Source: Melaminivora suipulveris
GTDB lineage: Bacteria; Pseudomonadota; Gammaproteobacteria; Burkholderiales; Burkholderiaceae_C
Assembly (NCBI RefSeq): GCF_003008575.1
Contig: NZ_CP027667.1
Span: 2,938,001 to 3,002,000, forward strand
Reading direction: 5' to 3'
DNA length: 64,000 bases
Both the position numbers and the translations under genes were made by a program. A model generated the notes under the pieces. The model was not told the DNA's origin, did not search any database, and saw only the letters and a list, made by a program, of their open reading frames with translations. This document shows positions 17,944 to 29,051 of this stretch, piece after piece. Position 1 is the first letter of the stretch; every line of letters begins with the position of its first letter.

Positions 17944-20199
17944 GTGACCCCGCACGAGCACGCGGCGGCGCTGGAGGCGCTCACCCCGGTGGCGCGCAGC
18001 ATGGAGGCCGCCGCCGCGCAGCGAGCCCGCGAGCCCGCGCCGCAGCCGGCCAGCGACGACGAGGCCACGGGCGACGAGGCGCACGACGGCCCGAGCGACT
18101 GGTTTCCCGGCCCGCTGGTGCGCAAGCTGCTGCTGGTCACGGCGCTGGCCGTGCTCGCCGCCGGCGCGCTGGCCGGCTGGCTGGTCGCCCGCGCCGCCGC
18201 GCAGGACGCCATGCAGCGCCTGGTGGTGCAGCAAAGCGACGAGGTCGAACTGGTGGCGCGCCTGCTGGCCAGCAAGATCGAACAGAGCCAGAAAGTGCTG
18301 GCCACCGTCGCCGAGGGCATCACGCCGGGCATGCTCGAATCCCCCGCGTCGCTGGAATGGCTGCTGCAGCAGGGCCTGCCGGCGGTGCGCTTTTTCGACG
18401 CCATGCAGGTCGCGCGCAAGGACGGGCAGCTCAGCGTGAACCTGCGCTACGGCCAGCTGCAGCAGGCCGCCGAGCTGGACCCGGCCGAGCGCGACCACCT
18501 GCGGCGCACGCTGGTGGATGGCAAGCCGCTGGTGTCCGAGCTCATCGGCACCACGGCGCAGGACGCGCGCGTCATGTTCACGCTGCCACTGCTGCGCAGC
18601 GAGGGGCGCATCATCGGCGCCATGGCCGGCGTGCTGCGCCTGCAGTCGCAGGGGCTGCTGCCGCATTCGCTGGCGCTGCCGGCGCGGCCCGATTCGCGCC
18701 TGGTGGTGTTCACCCGCGAGGGCGTGATCCTGTCGCACCCCGATGCACAACGCGTGCTCGGCCATGTGCGCGACGAGCCCGGCCTGGCCGAGGCCTACGA
18801 GCGCTGGCGCAGCCGCGGCCAGCCGCTGGCGCTCAGCGAGGACATGACCGAGCTGTATTCGGGCCACGTGGTCAGCCTGGCCAGCGTGCCCATGCCGGGC
18901 TGGATGGTGGCGCGCGTGAGCGATGCGCGCACGCTGCTGGCGCCGGTGCAGGGCGCGCAACGGCGCGCCTGGACGCTGGCCGGCGCCGCGGCGCTGGCGA
19001 TCTGCCTGCTGGCGCTGGTGGCCATGGCCTGGCTGGCGCGGCCGCTGGCGCAGCTGCGCCAGCGCGCCATGCAGGTGCTGGACCACGAATCTCCGGCCGC
19101 AGCCGCAGCCGCAGCCGACGCCGCCGCCGCCGACGAGCCGGCCTGGCCGCGCTCGCCCGGCGAAGTGGACGACGTGGTGCGCATCTGCACGCGGCTGCTG
19201 GAGCACCGGCGCCTGCACCAGCAGGGCTCGCAGGCGCTGATGCGCCAGTTGCAGGCGGTGCTGTCGCATGTGCCGCTGGGCATCGCCGTGACGCGCGCCG
19301 AACGCCTGGAGGTGGTCAGCCTGCAGGCCTGCCGCCTGCTGGACTACACGCCGCAGGAGCTGCACGGGCGCGAGCTGCTGGACCTGCTGGCGCCGGCCAG
19401 CGGCGAGATCGACCGCATGGCGCGGCACGTACGCGCGCAGTTCGCCGCGCATGGCGCCTTCGATGGTGAGCTGCCGCTGCTGCGCCGCGACGGCGGCGTG
19501 CAGTGGGTGCGCGCGCAGGGCCAGCCCATCCACATGGGCGAGCCGCAGGCCGGCACGGTGTGGATCCTGGAGGACTGCAGCGCCACGCGCGATGCGCGCC
19601 AGCAGCCGGCCTGGAAGGGCGCGCACGACGCGCTGACGCTGCTGCCGCACCGTGCCGCCTTCGTGCAGCGCCTGCACGCGCTGCTGGCCTCGCGCGCAGC
19701 GCAGGCGCGCGCGCCGCTGCCGGGCGCGCCGCTGCCCGCGCCCGGCCTGTACGGCGAAGAGGGCAGCGGCGTGCTGATGCACCTGGACCTGGACCACTTC
19801 GCCGTCATCAACGACCTGGCCGGGCACGACGCCGGCGACGACGTGCTGCGCCACCTGGCGCGCCTGCTGGAATCCGAAGTGCGCCAGATGGGCTGGGCGG
19901 CGCGCCTGGGCGGCGACGAGTTCGCGGTGGTGCTTCCCGGCGCCACGCCGGCGCGCGGCCAGGCCGTGGCCGAGCAGCTGCGCGCCGCGGTGCAGGCCTG
20001 GGAGCCGTCCTACGGCGGGCGCAGCTACACCCTGGGCCTGAGCATCGGCCTGGTGCCGCTGCCCGCCGGGCTGCGCGACGTGGCGCCCCTGCTGCACGCC
20101 GCCGACATGGCCTGCTACGCCGCCAAGCGCGCCGGCCGCAACCGCGTCGAGGTGCGCCGCGTGTCGCCCCAGCCGCTGGCCGAGGATCAGGCGCCGTGA
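17944..20199 (+). CDS. Membrane diguanylate cyclase with CACHE-like sensor, PAS and GGDEF domains
   Basis: A 751-residue protein. A charged N-terminal tail precedes membrane helix 1 (about 58-80), followed by a periplasmic dCACHE-like sensor, helix 2 (about 343-366), a PAS domain (about 425-550) and a GGDEF domain with intact GGDEF at 656-660, so cyclic-di-GMP synthesis is expected. The usual DALTGLPNR entry motif is altered to DALTLLPHR. The inhibitory RxxD site five residues before GGDEF reads RQMG, so product inhibition is probably lost. The start is GTG 17944 with GGAG five bases upstream; ATG 18001 is an alternative. No EAL domain is present. The sensed ligand is unknown. Confidence 0.9.
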   Translation: MTPHEHAAALEALTPVARSMEAAAAQRAREPAPQPASDDEATGDEAHDGPSDWFPGPLVRKLLLVTALAVLAAGALAGWLVARAAAQDAMQRLVVQQSDEVELVARLLASKIEQSQKVLATVAEGITPGMLESPASLEWLLQQGLPAVRFFDAMQVARKDGQLSVNLRYGQLQQAAELDPAERDHLRRTLVDGKPLVSELIGTTAQDARVMFTLPLLRSEGRIIGAMAGVLRLQSQGLLPHSLALPARPDSRLVVFTREGVILSHPDAQRVLGHVRDEPGLAEAYERWRSRGQPLALSEDMTELYSGHVVSLASVPMPGWMVARVSDARTLLAPVQGAQRRAWTLAGAAALAICLLALVAMAWLARPLAQLRQRAMQVLDHESPAAAAAAADAAAADEPAWPRSPGEVDDVVRICTRLLEHRRLHQQGSQALMRQLQAVLSHVPLGIAVTRAERLEVVSLQACRLLDYTPQELHGRELLDLLAPASGEIDRMARHVRAQFAAHGAFDGELPLLRRDGGVQWVRAQGQPIHMGEPQAGTVWILEDCSATRDARQQPAWKGAHDALTLLPHRAAFVQRLHALLASRAAQARAPLPGAPLPAPGLYGEEGSGVLMHLDLDHFAVINDLAGHDAGDDVLRHLARLLESEVRQMGWAARLGGDEFAVVLPGATPARGQAVAEQLRAAVQAWEPSYGGRSYTLGLSIGLVPLPAGLRDVAPLLHAADMACYAAKRAGRNRVEVRRVSPQPLAEDQAP

Positions 20200-20211
20200 T
20201 TGGCAGATGTT

Positions 20212-20280
20212 TCGCTATCTGATTGATAGCTGACTACGCTTCATCCACGCCGACTGAAGCCCGTTTTTGCTTGAAAACGC
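20212..20280 (+). repeat. Dispersed repeat, copy C (intergenic)
   Basis: CGCTAT, TTGATAGCTG, ACGCTTCATCC, ACGCCGACTGAAG, and GTTTTTGCTTGAAAA. With copy D it is the fullest version of the element, about 68 bp, starting 12 bases after the cyclase stop. Confidence 0.88.
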
Positions 20281-20294
20281 AGGTCGGGCATGAA

Positions 20295-20327
20295 AAAAGC
20301 GGGCCCCGCAGGAGCCCGCTTTTCCTT
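20295..20327. terminator. Bidirectional terminator between the cyclase and xdhB
   Basis: AAAAGCGGGC and GCCCGCTTTT form a perfect 10-bp stem, with A and T runs on both sides. It lies between two convergent genes and can serve both. Confidence 0.85.
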
Positions 20328-20346
20328 TGGCGCCCAGCCGCTTTCG

Positions 20347-22697
20347 TCAGCCCGCGACTCGCCCCAGCGCGCGCAGCACGTTCTCGGCGGTGGCCGGCGC
20401 CCGGAGCTCAATGCGCTCGCCCGCGGCGGCGCCGCCGTCCGCGCGCGCGGCGGCCACGGCATTGCGCAGGGCCTCATAAACGCTGATGGCCAGCATGAAC
20501 GGCGGCTCGCCCACGGCCTTGCTGCCGCCGACGTTGTCCTCGCGGTTGGCTTCGGGCCACAGGGCCACGTTCAGATGCTCGGGCACGTCGCTGGTGGCCG
20601 GGATCTTGTAGGTGCTGGGCGCGTGGGTGGCCAGGCGGCCCTTGGGGTCCCAGACCAGCTCCTCGGTGGTCAGCCAGCCCATGCCCTGGATGAAGCCGCC
20701 CTCGATCTGGCCGACATCGATGGCCGGGTTCAGGCTGCGGCCTACGTCGTGCAGGATGTCGATGGCCAGCACGCGGCTCTCGCCGGTGGTGGTGTCGATC
20801 GCCACCTCGGTGCAAGCCGCGCCGTAGGCGAAGTAGAAGAACGGCCGGCCGGTCAGCGTGGTCTTGTCGTAGTGGATCTTGGGCGTGCGGTAAAAGCCGT
20901 CGCTCCACAGCTGGATGCGGTTGGCATACGCCGCCACCACCACCTCGCGCCAGGGGCGTGTGGTCTGGGGCGAGATGACCATGCCGCCTTCGAACCGCAC
21001 GGCGCCCGCGCCGCAGCGGTCCAGCCCCGAGACGAAAGCCGCCAGGTTGTCGCGCACGGTGCGCGCCGCGTACTGCGCGGCGCGGCCGTTCAGGTCGGTG
21101 CCGCTGGAGGCCGCGGTGGCGCTGGCGTTGGGCACCTTGCTGGTGTCGGCGGCGGTGACCATGACGTGGTCGAGCGGCACGCCCAGCTCGTCGGCCACCA
21201 CCTGCGCCACCTTGGTGTTCAGGCCCTGGCCCATCTCGGTGCCGCCGTGGTTCACCTGCACGCTGCCGTCGGTGTAGACGTGCACCAGCGCGCCGGCCTG
21301 GTTGAACAGCGTGGCGGTGAAGCTGATGCCGAACTTGACCGGGGTGATGGCCAGGCCGCGCTTGAAGACCGGATTGACCGCGTTCCAGGCGGAAACGGCC
21401 TTTTGTCGGCGTCGATAGTCGCTGCTTTGCTCCAATGTTGGTAGCAACTCGTGCAGGATGTTGTCCTCGACCTGCATCTGGTAGTGCGTGACGTTGCGCT
21501 CATCCTTGCCATAGAGGTTGCGCAGGCGCACGTCCAGCGCGTCCAGGCGCAGGCGCCGGGCGATGTCGCCCAGGATGACCTCGATGGCGATCACGCCCTG
21601 CGGCCCGCCGAAGCCGCGAAACGCCGTGTGGCTCTGCATGTGGGTCTTGCAGCGGTAGGAGACGATGTCCACGTCTTCCAGAAAATAGGCGTTGTCGCAG
21701 TGGAACACCGCCCGGTCGGCCACGGCGCCCGACAGGTCGGCGCTGTGGCCGCAGTCGGTGGCCATCTGGAGCTTCAGGCCGGTGATGCGGCCACTGGCGT
21801 CGAAACCCACGTCGTACTCGTAGGCGAAGGGGTGGCGCTTGCCGGTGACCATGAAGTCATCGTCGCGGTCCAGGCGCAGCTTGACCGGGCGGCCGAACTT
21901 GCGCGCCGCCAGCGCCGCCCACACGGCCATGTGGCCGGCCTGCGTCTCCTTGCCGCCAAAGCCCCCGCCCATGCGCCGGCACTCCACGCGCACGGCGTGC
22001 GCCGGGATGCCCAGGGCATGCGCGACCCAGTGCTGCACCTCGCCGGGGTGCTGGTTGCTGGAGTGGATCCACCACTGGCCCTGCTCCAGCGGCAGCGCGT
22101 AGGCGATCTGGCCTTCCAGATAGAAATGTTCCTGGCCGCCGGTCTCGAATTGGCCCTGCAGGCGGTGCGTGGCCTGCGCCAGCGCGGCCTCGGCGTCGCC
22201 GCGGCGAACATGCACGGGCGGCAGCACGAAGCTCTGCGCCGCCAGGGCGTCCTGCACCGACAGGATGGCGGGCAGTGGCGTGACGTCCAGCTTCACGAAA
22301 CGCGCCGCCCGGCGCGCCGCCATGACCGTATCGGCCACCACCAGCGCCACCACCTGGCCGACGTGCTGCACCGCCTCGCTGGCCAGGATGGCTTCGTCGC
22401 GCGCGGCCGAGGGGAAGACCCGGTCGCCCGGAATGTCGGAGGCCAGCACCACGCCGTGCACGCCGGGCATGGCCAGCGCCGCGCTGGCGTCGATGCCGTT
22501 GACGCGGCCATGCGCCACCGGGCTCATGACCGGCGCGGCGAACAGCGTGCCGCGCAGCTCGGGCAGGTCGTCGATGTAGTGGGCGTTGCCCGCGACCTGC
22601 GCGCGCGCGCTCTCGTGCGGGTGCGATCGGCCCATGGCGGGCTGCGGCGCGATCGCCGCACTCTCGCCAGCGCCGCGCAGGGTGATGTCGTCGCGTT

Positions 22698-22701
<4 letters not shown>
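20347..22701 (-). CDS. xdhB: Xanthine dehydrogenase, molybdopterin-binding subunit XdhB
   Basis: A 784-residue large subunit that binds the molybdenum cofactor and oxidises hypoxanthine and xanthine to urate. Landmarks include GQEHFYLEGQIAYALP, the cofactor loop RMGGGFGGKETQAG, the arginine-containing AFRGFGGPQG, GGTEMGQGLNTKVAQVVADE, and the catalytic-glutamate region VGEPPFMLAISVYEALR near the C terminus. Length fits the bipartite bacterial enzyme. Its ATG overlaps the xdhA stop by four bases. No xdhC (cofactor insertion and sulfuration) follows; a terminator lies directly after. A dispersed repeat inside the gene encodes LEQSSDYRRRQKAVSAW in a variable loop. Confidence 0.95.
21386..21447 (-). 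repeat. Dispersed repeat, copy K (inside xdhB)
   Basis: Minus strand reads TTGCTAC, CATTGGAGCA, GCGACTATC, GACGCCGACAAAAGGCCGTT. It is sense-oriented in xdhB and translated in frame without a stop. Confidence 0.7.
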
Positions 22702-24215
<1,514 letters not shown>

Positions 24216-24250
24216 GGAGCCTAGGGTAGGACGGGCTGTCGCGCATGGCA

Positions 24251-24368
24251 TACGCCCCTGCATATAACCCGGATGCCCTGCATGCTATGGCGCAGGTAGA
24301 GTAGCCGCCAGCCCCGCGCGAGTGCCCGGGGGCCCAGAACGCGGTGGTCGCGCCCCCGCATATAGCCC
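24251..24368. promoter_or_regulatory. Divergent xdhA/lysR control region with two direct repeats
   Basis: CGCCCCTGCATATAACCC (24251-24268) and CGCCCCCGCATATAGCCC (24351-24368) differ at two positions and start exactly 100 bp apart. A shorter related string, CATACGCCC, occurs next to the first repeat and again near 24386. They sit between xdhA and the LysR gene and are plausible binding sites for the LysR protein, although they are direct rather than the usual T-N11-A inverted form. Confidence 0.45.
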
Positions 24369-24422
24369 CACCACCCCCTGCGCACATACGCCCGCGCCCA
24401 TGGCGCGCATGCCCGAGCCCAT

Positions 24423-25355
24423 ATGAGAGAGCCAGCCCTTTTCGACAAGATCGACCTTCATCTCATCCGGGTCTTGCACACCGTGATCACTGAACGCAGC
24501 GTTTCGCGTGCCGCCCTGCGCCTGGGCATGCACCAGCCGGCCGTCTCCAGCGCCCTGCGCCGCCTGAGGGAGCTGGCGGGCGATCCGCTGCTGGTGCGCT
24601 CGGGCAGCGGCATGCAGCCGACCGATGCGGCGCTGTCCATGGTCGAGCCGGCGGCCAGCATCCTGCACGCCGCCGAAGTGCTGTTCTCCGACGCGCGCGG
24701 TTTCGATCCGCGCAGCGCCACGCGCACCTTTCGCATCGCCGCCAGCGACTACCTCGATCCGCTGTTCCTGCCCATGCTGGTCTCGCGCATCAAGGTCGAG
24801 GCGCCGCTGTGCCTGGTGGAGATCCTGCCGCTGTCGGCCGATGCGCACTACCACGCGCATCTGGCGCAGGGCGAGGCCGACGTGGTCATCGGCAACTGGC
24901 CCGAGCCGCCGGGCGACCTGCACCTGGGCCGGCTGCTGGCCGACGAAGTGGTGTGCCTGGTCAGCCACGAACACCCGGCGGTGCGCCGCGGCTGGAGCCA
25001 GGAGGACTGGCTGGCCGCCGAACACATCGCCCCCACGCCCACGCACCCCGGCGCGCGCGGCGTGATCGACGCGCACCTGCACGACCTGGGCCTGTCGCGA
25101 CGCATCACCGTGCGCTGCGCGCACTTCAGCCTGATCCCGGCCATGGTCGCCGGCAGCCTGCTGGTGCTGACCAGCGGCCGGCAATTTTGCGAGCGCTATG
25201 CCGAGCGGCTGCCGCTGGCGGTGCTGCCGGCGCCGCTGGCATTTCCGCGCCTGATGTACTACCAGCTGTGGCATGCGCGCACGCACCACTCGGCGGCAGG
25301 CGCCTGGCTGCGCGAATGCATCAAGAATGTGGCCGCATCGCTACGGAAAGGATAG
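24423..25355 (+). CDS. LysR family transcriptional regulator, probably of xdhAB
   Basis: A 310-residue regulator. The winged HTH is within residues 10-69 (HLIRVLHTVITERSVSRAAL, then RLGMHQPAVSSALRRLRE), followed by the linker helix and a periplasmic-binding-protein-like effector domain (FRIAASDYLDPLFLP onward). This subgroup resembles NodD/LeuO-type LysR proteins. It is divergent from xdhA, the classical arrangement for control by a pathway metabolite, perhaps a purine. The last codons and the TAG stop lie inside a dispersed repeat, so the element defines the C terminus SLRKG. Confidence 0.9.
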   Translation: MREPALFDKIDLHLIRVLHTVITERSVSRAALRLGMHQPAVSSALRRLRELAGDPLLVRSGSGMQPTDAALSMVEPAASILHAAEVLFSDARGFDPRSATRTFRIAASDYLDPLFLPMLVSRIKVEAPLCLVEILPLSADAHYHAHLAQGEADVVIGNWPEPPGDLHLGRLLADEVVCLVSHEHPAVRRGWSQEDWLAAEHIAPTPTHPGARGVIDAHLHDLGLSRRITVRCAHFSLIPAMVAGSLLVLTSGRQFCERYAERLPLAVLPAPLAFPRLMYYQLWHARTHHSAAGAWLRECIKNVAASLRKG

Positions 25356-25408
25356 CTGCAGGCCGATATAAAACAACGACGAGAGGCGGATTTCACCCAT
25401 AAATAACC
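25338..25408 (+). repeat. Dispersed repeat, copy R (supplies the LysR stop codon)
   Basis: TCGCTACGGAAAGGATAGCTG, split here as TCGCTACGG and AAAGGATAGCTG, followed by CAGGCCGATAT, ACGACGAGAGGCGGATTT. The TAG within ATAGCTG is the stop codon of the LysR gene. Confidence 0.65.
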
Positions 25409-25434
25409 GCACCGACTTCGGAGACAATCACCCC

Positions 25435-27023
25435 ATGAATTCGACCCCCCCGATGTCCCGGCGGGCCAGACGCCGCCGCGGCTGCAACTGACGGGCATCA
25501 CCAAGCGCTATCCGGCCGTGGTGGCCAACGATGGCATCTCGCTGACCGTGCAACCCGGCGAAGTGCACGCCGTGCTGGGCGAGAACGGCGCCGGCAAGTC
25601 CACGCTGATGAAGATCATCTACGGCGCCACCCAGCCCGACGAGGGCAGCGTGCTGTTCGACGGCAAGCCCGTCACCGTGAAGAACCCGCAGGAGGCGCGC
25701 GCCCTGGGCATCGCCATGGTGTTCCAGCACTTCAGCCTGTTCGACACGCTCACCGTGGCCGAGAACGTCTGGCTGGGCCTGGACAAGAGCCTGGCGCTGG
25801 CCGAGGTGGCCCGCCGCATCACCGAGAAAGCGGCAGAGTACGGCTTGGACATCGACCCGCAGCGGCCGGTGCACACGCTGTCGGTGGGCGAGATGCAGCG
25901 CGTGGAGATCATCCGCGCGCTCTTGACCAACCCGCGCCTGCTGATCCTGGACGAGCCGACTTCGGTGCTCACGCCGCAGGCCGTGGACAAGCTGTTCGTG
26001 GTGCTGCGCCAGCTCTCCAGCGAGGGCTGCTCCATCCTGTACATCAGCCACAAGCTGCACGAGATCCGCGAGCTGTGCACCGCCTGCACGGTGGTGCGCG
26101 GAGGCAAGGTGACGGGCGTGTGCAACCCGACGCAGGAATCCAACGCCTCGCTGTCGCGCATGATGATCGGCGCCGAGCCGCCCGTCCTGGAGCACCGCGC
26201 GGTGCAGCTGGGCGAGGTGGTGCTGCACACGCACGGCCTGTCGCTGCCGGCAGGTGACCCGTTCGGCATGCCGCTGGTCGGCATCGACCTGGAGGTGCGC
26301 GCCGGCGAGGTGGTCGGCATCGCCGGCATCTCGGGCAATGGGCAAAAGGAGCTGCTGTACGCGCTGTCGGGCGAGGACACACGCGCACGCCCGGAGATGG
26401 TGCAGGTGGCCGGCCGCCCGGCCGGGCGCCTGAGACCGCGCGCGCGCCGCGCGCTGGGCCTGCACTTCGTGCCCGAGGAGCGCCTGGGGCGCGGCGCCGT
26501 GCCGACCATGAGCCTGGCGCACAACCTGCTGCTCACGCGCGGCAACGCCGTGGGGCGCGGCGGCTGGCTGCGCATGCGCGAGTTGCAGCACCAGGCGCGC
26601 GTGGTCATCGGGCGCTTCAACGTCAAGTCCGGCGGGCCGGATGCGCCGGCCCGGTCGCTGTCGGGCGGCAACCTGCAAAAGTTCATCGTCGGGCGCGAGA
26701 TCGACGCGCGGCCCAGGCTGCTCATCGTCTCGCAGCCCACCTGGGGCGTGGACGTGGGCGCGGCGGCGCAGATCCGCGGCGAGATCCTGAAGCTGCGCGA
26801 CGCAGGCTGCGCCGTGCTGGTGGTCAGCGAGGAGCTGGACGAATTGTTTGAAATCTGCGACCGCCTGCACGTGCTGGCCAAGGGGCGGCTGTCGCCTTCG
26901 GTGCCGCGCGCCGAGGCCAGCGTGGAGCGCATCGGCGAATGGATGAGCGGGCTGTGGCACGCCGAGGTGCAGGAGCACCTGGGCCGCGGCCAGGAAGGGG
27001 GGGCAGGCCATGCTCAAGCTTGA
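25435..27023 (+). CDS. Nucleoside ABC transporter ATP-binding protein (NupO-like), 5' end apparently frameshifted
   Basis: A protein with two ABC modules, as in sugar and nucleoside importers of the RbsA/NupO type. The first module has GENGAGKST, SVGEMQRVEIIRALL and LILDEPTSVLTP; the second keeps SLSGGNLQKFIVGREI but has the degenerate Walker B SQPTWGVDVGAA. The conserved start LQLTGITKRYPAVVANDGIS is encoded from 25482, but no start codon exists in that frame. ATG 25435, with GGAG upstream, is one base out of register. A run of seven C at 25445-25451 would restore the frame if it had eight. Otherwise GTG 25515 or 25518 would drop the first strand. The 3' end overlaps the next gene by 14 bases. 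Confidence 0.85.
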
Positions 27024-28086
27024 AGCGCGGCCGCAGGCCTCGCGCGTGTGGACCTATGCCTCGCCGCTGCTGGCGCTGGCCATCACGGTGCTGATCGGCG
27101 TGCTGCTGTTCGTGCTGCTGGGCAAGGACCCGGTGCGTGGCCTGCAGGTGTTCTTCTGGGAGCCGGTGAAGTCCGCTTACGGCCTGGGCGAGCTGGCGGT
27201 GAAGGCCACGCCGCTGCTGCTGGTGGCGCTGGGCCTGGCGGTGTGCTTTCGCTCCAACGTCTGGAACATCGGCGCGGAGGGGCAGTTCGTCCTCGGCGCG
27301 GTGGCCGCCGGCGGCATGGCGCTGCTGGCCGACAAGGGCACGGGGCCGTGGATCATCCCGGCCATTCTGGTCGCCGGCGTGCTGGGCGGCATGGTCTGGG
27401 CGGGTATCGTGGCCTTTCTGCGCGACCGCTACAACGCCAACGAGATCCTGGTCAGCCTGATGCTGGTCTATGTCGCCATCCTGCTGCTGGGCTACCTGGT
27501 CTATGGGCCGTGGAAGGACCCCATGGGCTACAACTTCCCGCAAACGCGCATGTTCGAGCGCGTGACGCAGATGCCCAAGTTGTTCACCGGCTCGCGCGTG
27601 ACCATCGGGCTGCCGCTGGCGCTGCTGGGCGTGGCGATTCTGTGGCTGTTTTTGTTTCGCACGCGCGCCGGCTTTGCCCTGCAGGTGGGGGGCCTCGCGC
27701 CAGCGGCGGCGCGCTACGCGGGGTTTTCCTCGCGGCGCGCGCTGTGGACGGCGCTCTTGATTTCCGGCGGCACGGCCGGCCTGGCCGGCGCGCTGGAAGT
27801 GGCCGGGCCCATCGGCCAGCTCACGCCCTATGTGCCGGCCGGCTACGGCTTCGCCGCCATCATCGTCGCCTTCGTCGGGCGTCTGCATCCGGTGGGCATG
27901 GTGCTGTCGGCCCTGCTCATGAGCATGTTCTATATCGGCGGCGAACTGGCGCAGTCGCGCCTGGGGCTGCCGAAGTCGCTCACCGGCGTGTTCCAGGGCC
28001 TGTTGCTGTTCACGCTGCTGGCCTGCGACACCTTGATCGCCTACCGCGTGCGCTGGGTCGGTACCAAACGCGGAGGGCGTGAATGA
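27010..28086 (+). CDS. Nucleoside ABC transporter permease (NupP-like)
   Basis: A 358-residue inner-membrane permease of the BPD_transp_2 class used by BMP-type nucleoside importers. About nine hydrophobic segments are visible. Landmarks are AVCFRSNVWNIGAEGQFVLG in the second third of the N-terminal half and RDRYNANEILVSLMLVYVA. The start overlaps the ATPase gene by 14 bases, and its stop overlaps the next permease start (ATGA). It forms a heterodimeric channel with the next gene product. Confidence 0.92.
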   Translation: MLKLEARPQASRVWTYASPLLALAITVLIGVLLFVLLGKDPVRGLQVFFWEPVKSAYGLGELAVKATPLLLVALGLAVCFRSNVWNIGAEGQFVLGAVAAGGMALLADKGTGPWIIPAILVAGVLGGMVWAGIVAFLRDRYNANEILVSLMLVYVAILLLGYLVYGPWKDPMGYNFPQTRMFERVTQMPKLFTGSRVTIGLPLALLGVAILWLFLFRTRAGFALQVGGLAPAAARYAGFSSRRALWTALLISGGTAGLAGALEVAGPIGQLTPYVPAGYGFAAIIVAFVGRLHPVGMVLSALLMSMFYIGGELAQSRLGLPKSLTGVFQGLLLFTLLACDTLIAYRVRWVGTKRGGRE

Positions 28087-29006
28087 TGGAATCGTACGCA
28101 TTGCTGCTGGGCGCCACGCTCAGCGCGGGAACGGTGCTGGCACTGGCGTCGCTGGGCCTGCTCATCAACGAGAAATCCGGCATCGTCAACCTGGGCGCCG
28201 AGGGCATGATGCTGTGCGCCGCAGTGGCGGCCTTCGCCACGGTGGTGCACACCGGCAGCTTCGCCCTGGGCCTGGTAGCCGGCATGGTGGCGGGGGCGCT
28301 GCTGGCGGCGCTGTTCGGCGTGCTGGTCATCTGGTTCAACACCAACCAGTACGCCACGGGGCTGGCGTTGTCGATCTTCGGCGTGGGCTTTTCCGCGTTT
28401 GCCGGCATCAACTATGTGCAGGCCAAGCTGCCGGAGACGCCCAAGTTCTCCTGGCCAGGTTTGAGCGATCTGCCGCTGCTCGGGCCGGCGCTGGGCAACC
28501 TGCACCCGCTGGTGTACGCGACCATGCTGCTGGCGGCGGCCATGGTGTGGTTTCTGTACCGCACGCGCGCCGGGCTGGTGCTGCGTTCGGTGGGTGAGTC
28601 GCCCGAATCGGCGCATGCTCTGGGCTATCCGGTGCGGCGCATTCGCCTCGCCGCCGTGGCGGCGGGCGGCGCGCTGTGCGGGCTGGCCGGGGCCTACATC
28701 TCCACCGTGTACACGCCGCTGTGGGTCGAGGGCATGGTGGCCGGGCGCGGATGGATCGCGCTGGCGCTGACGACGTTTGCCACCTGGCGGCCGGCGCGCG
28801 TGCTGCTGGGGGCCTATCTGTTCGGCGGCGTGACCATGCTGCAGTTCCACCTGCAGGCCTCGGGCGTGCAGGTGGCCAGCCAGTTGCTGTCCATGCTGCC
28901 CTATGTGGCGACCATCGTGGTGCTGGTCTTCATCTCCCGCAACCCGGTGTGGATTCGTGCGAACATGCCGGCTTCGCTGGGCCGGCCCTTCCATCCGGGG
29001 GGGTAG
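28083..29006 (+). CDS. Nucleoside ABC transporter permease (NupQ-like)
   Basis: A 307-residue second permease. The family signature LLINEKSGIVNLGAEGMMLC lies near residues 24-45, and FRSVGESPESAHALGYPVRR-like loop residues (RSVGESPESAHALGYPV) mark the ATPase contact. It is coupled to the previous permease by a four-base overlap. Together with the ATPase and the two lipoproteins after it, it completes an ABC importer of the NupNOPQ/BMP type that brings in purine and other nucleosides. Confidence 0.92.
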   Translation: MMESYALLLGATLSAGTVLALASLGLLINEKSGIVNLGAEGMMLCAAVAAFATVVHTGSFALGLVAGMVAGALLAALFGVLVIWFNTNQYATGLALSIFGVGFSAFAGINYVQAKLPETPKFSWPGLSDLPLLGPALGNLHPLVYATMLLAAAMVWFLYRTRAGLVLRSVGESPESAHALGYPVRRIRLAAVAAGGALCGLAGAYISTVYTPLWVEGMVAGRGWIALALTTFATWRPARVLLGAYLFGGVTMLQFHLQASGVQVASQLLSMLPYVATIVVLVFISRNPVWIRANMPASLGRPFHPGG

Positions 29007-29051
29007 GGCCTTTTTTTCGATCTCCATCGCCCTTTGCATCGACTTGTGTCC

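Noticed and set aside
17888..17947. A 19-codon leader frame overlapping the cyclase GTG start
   Set aside because: No ribosome site or conserved sequence seen; the overlap alone is not enough.
17767..20097. A 776-codon open frame antisense to the diguanylate cyclase gene
   Set aside because: Low-complexity histidine/glutamine-rich shadow of a gene with clear PAS and GGDEF domains.
20299..20323. Possible CRISPR or attenuator repeat next to xdhB
   Set aside because: It is a simple bidirectional terminator hairpin; no array of regularly spaced repeats exists in the window.
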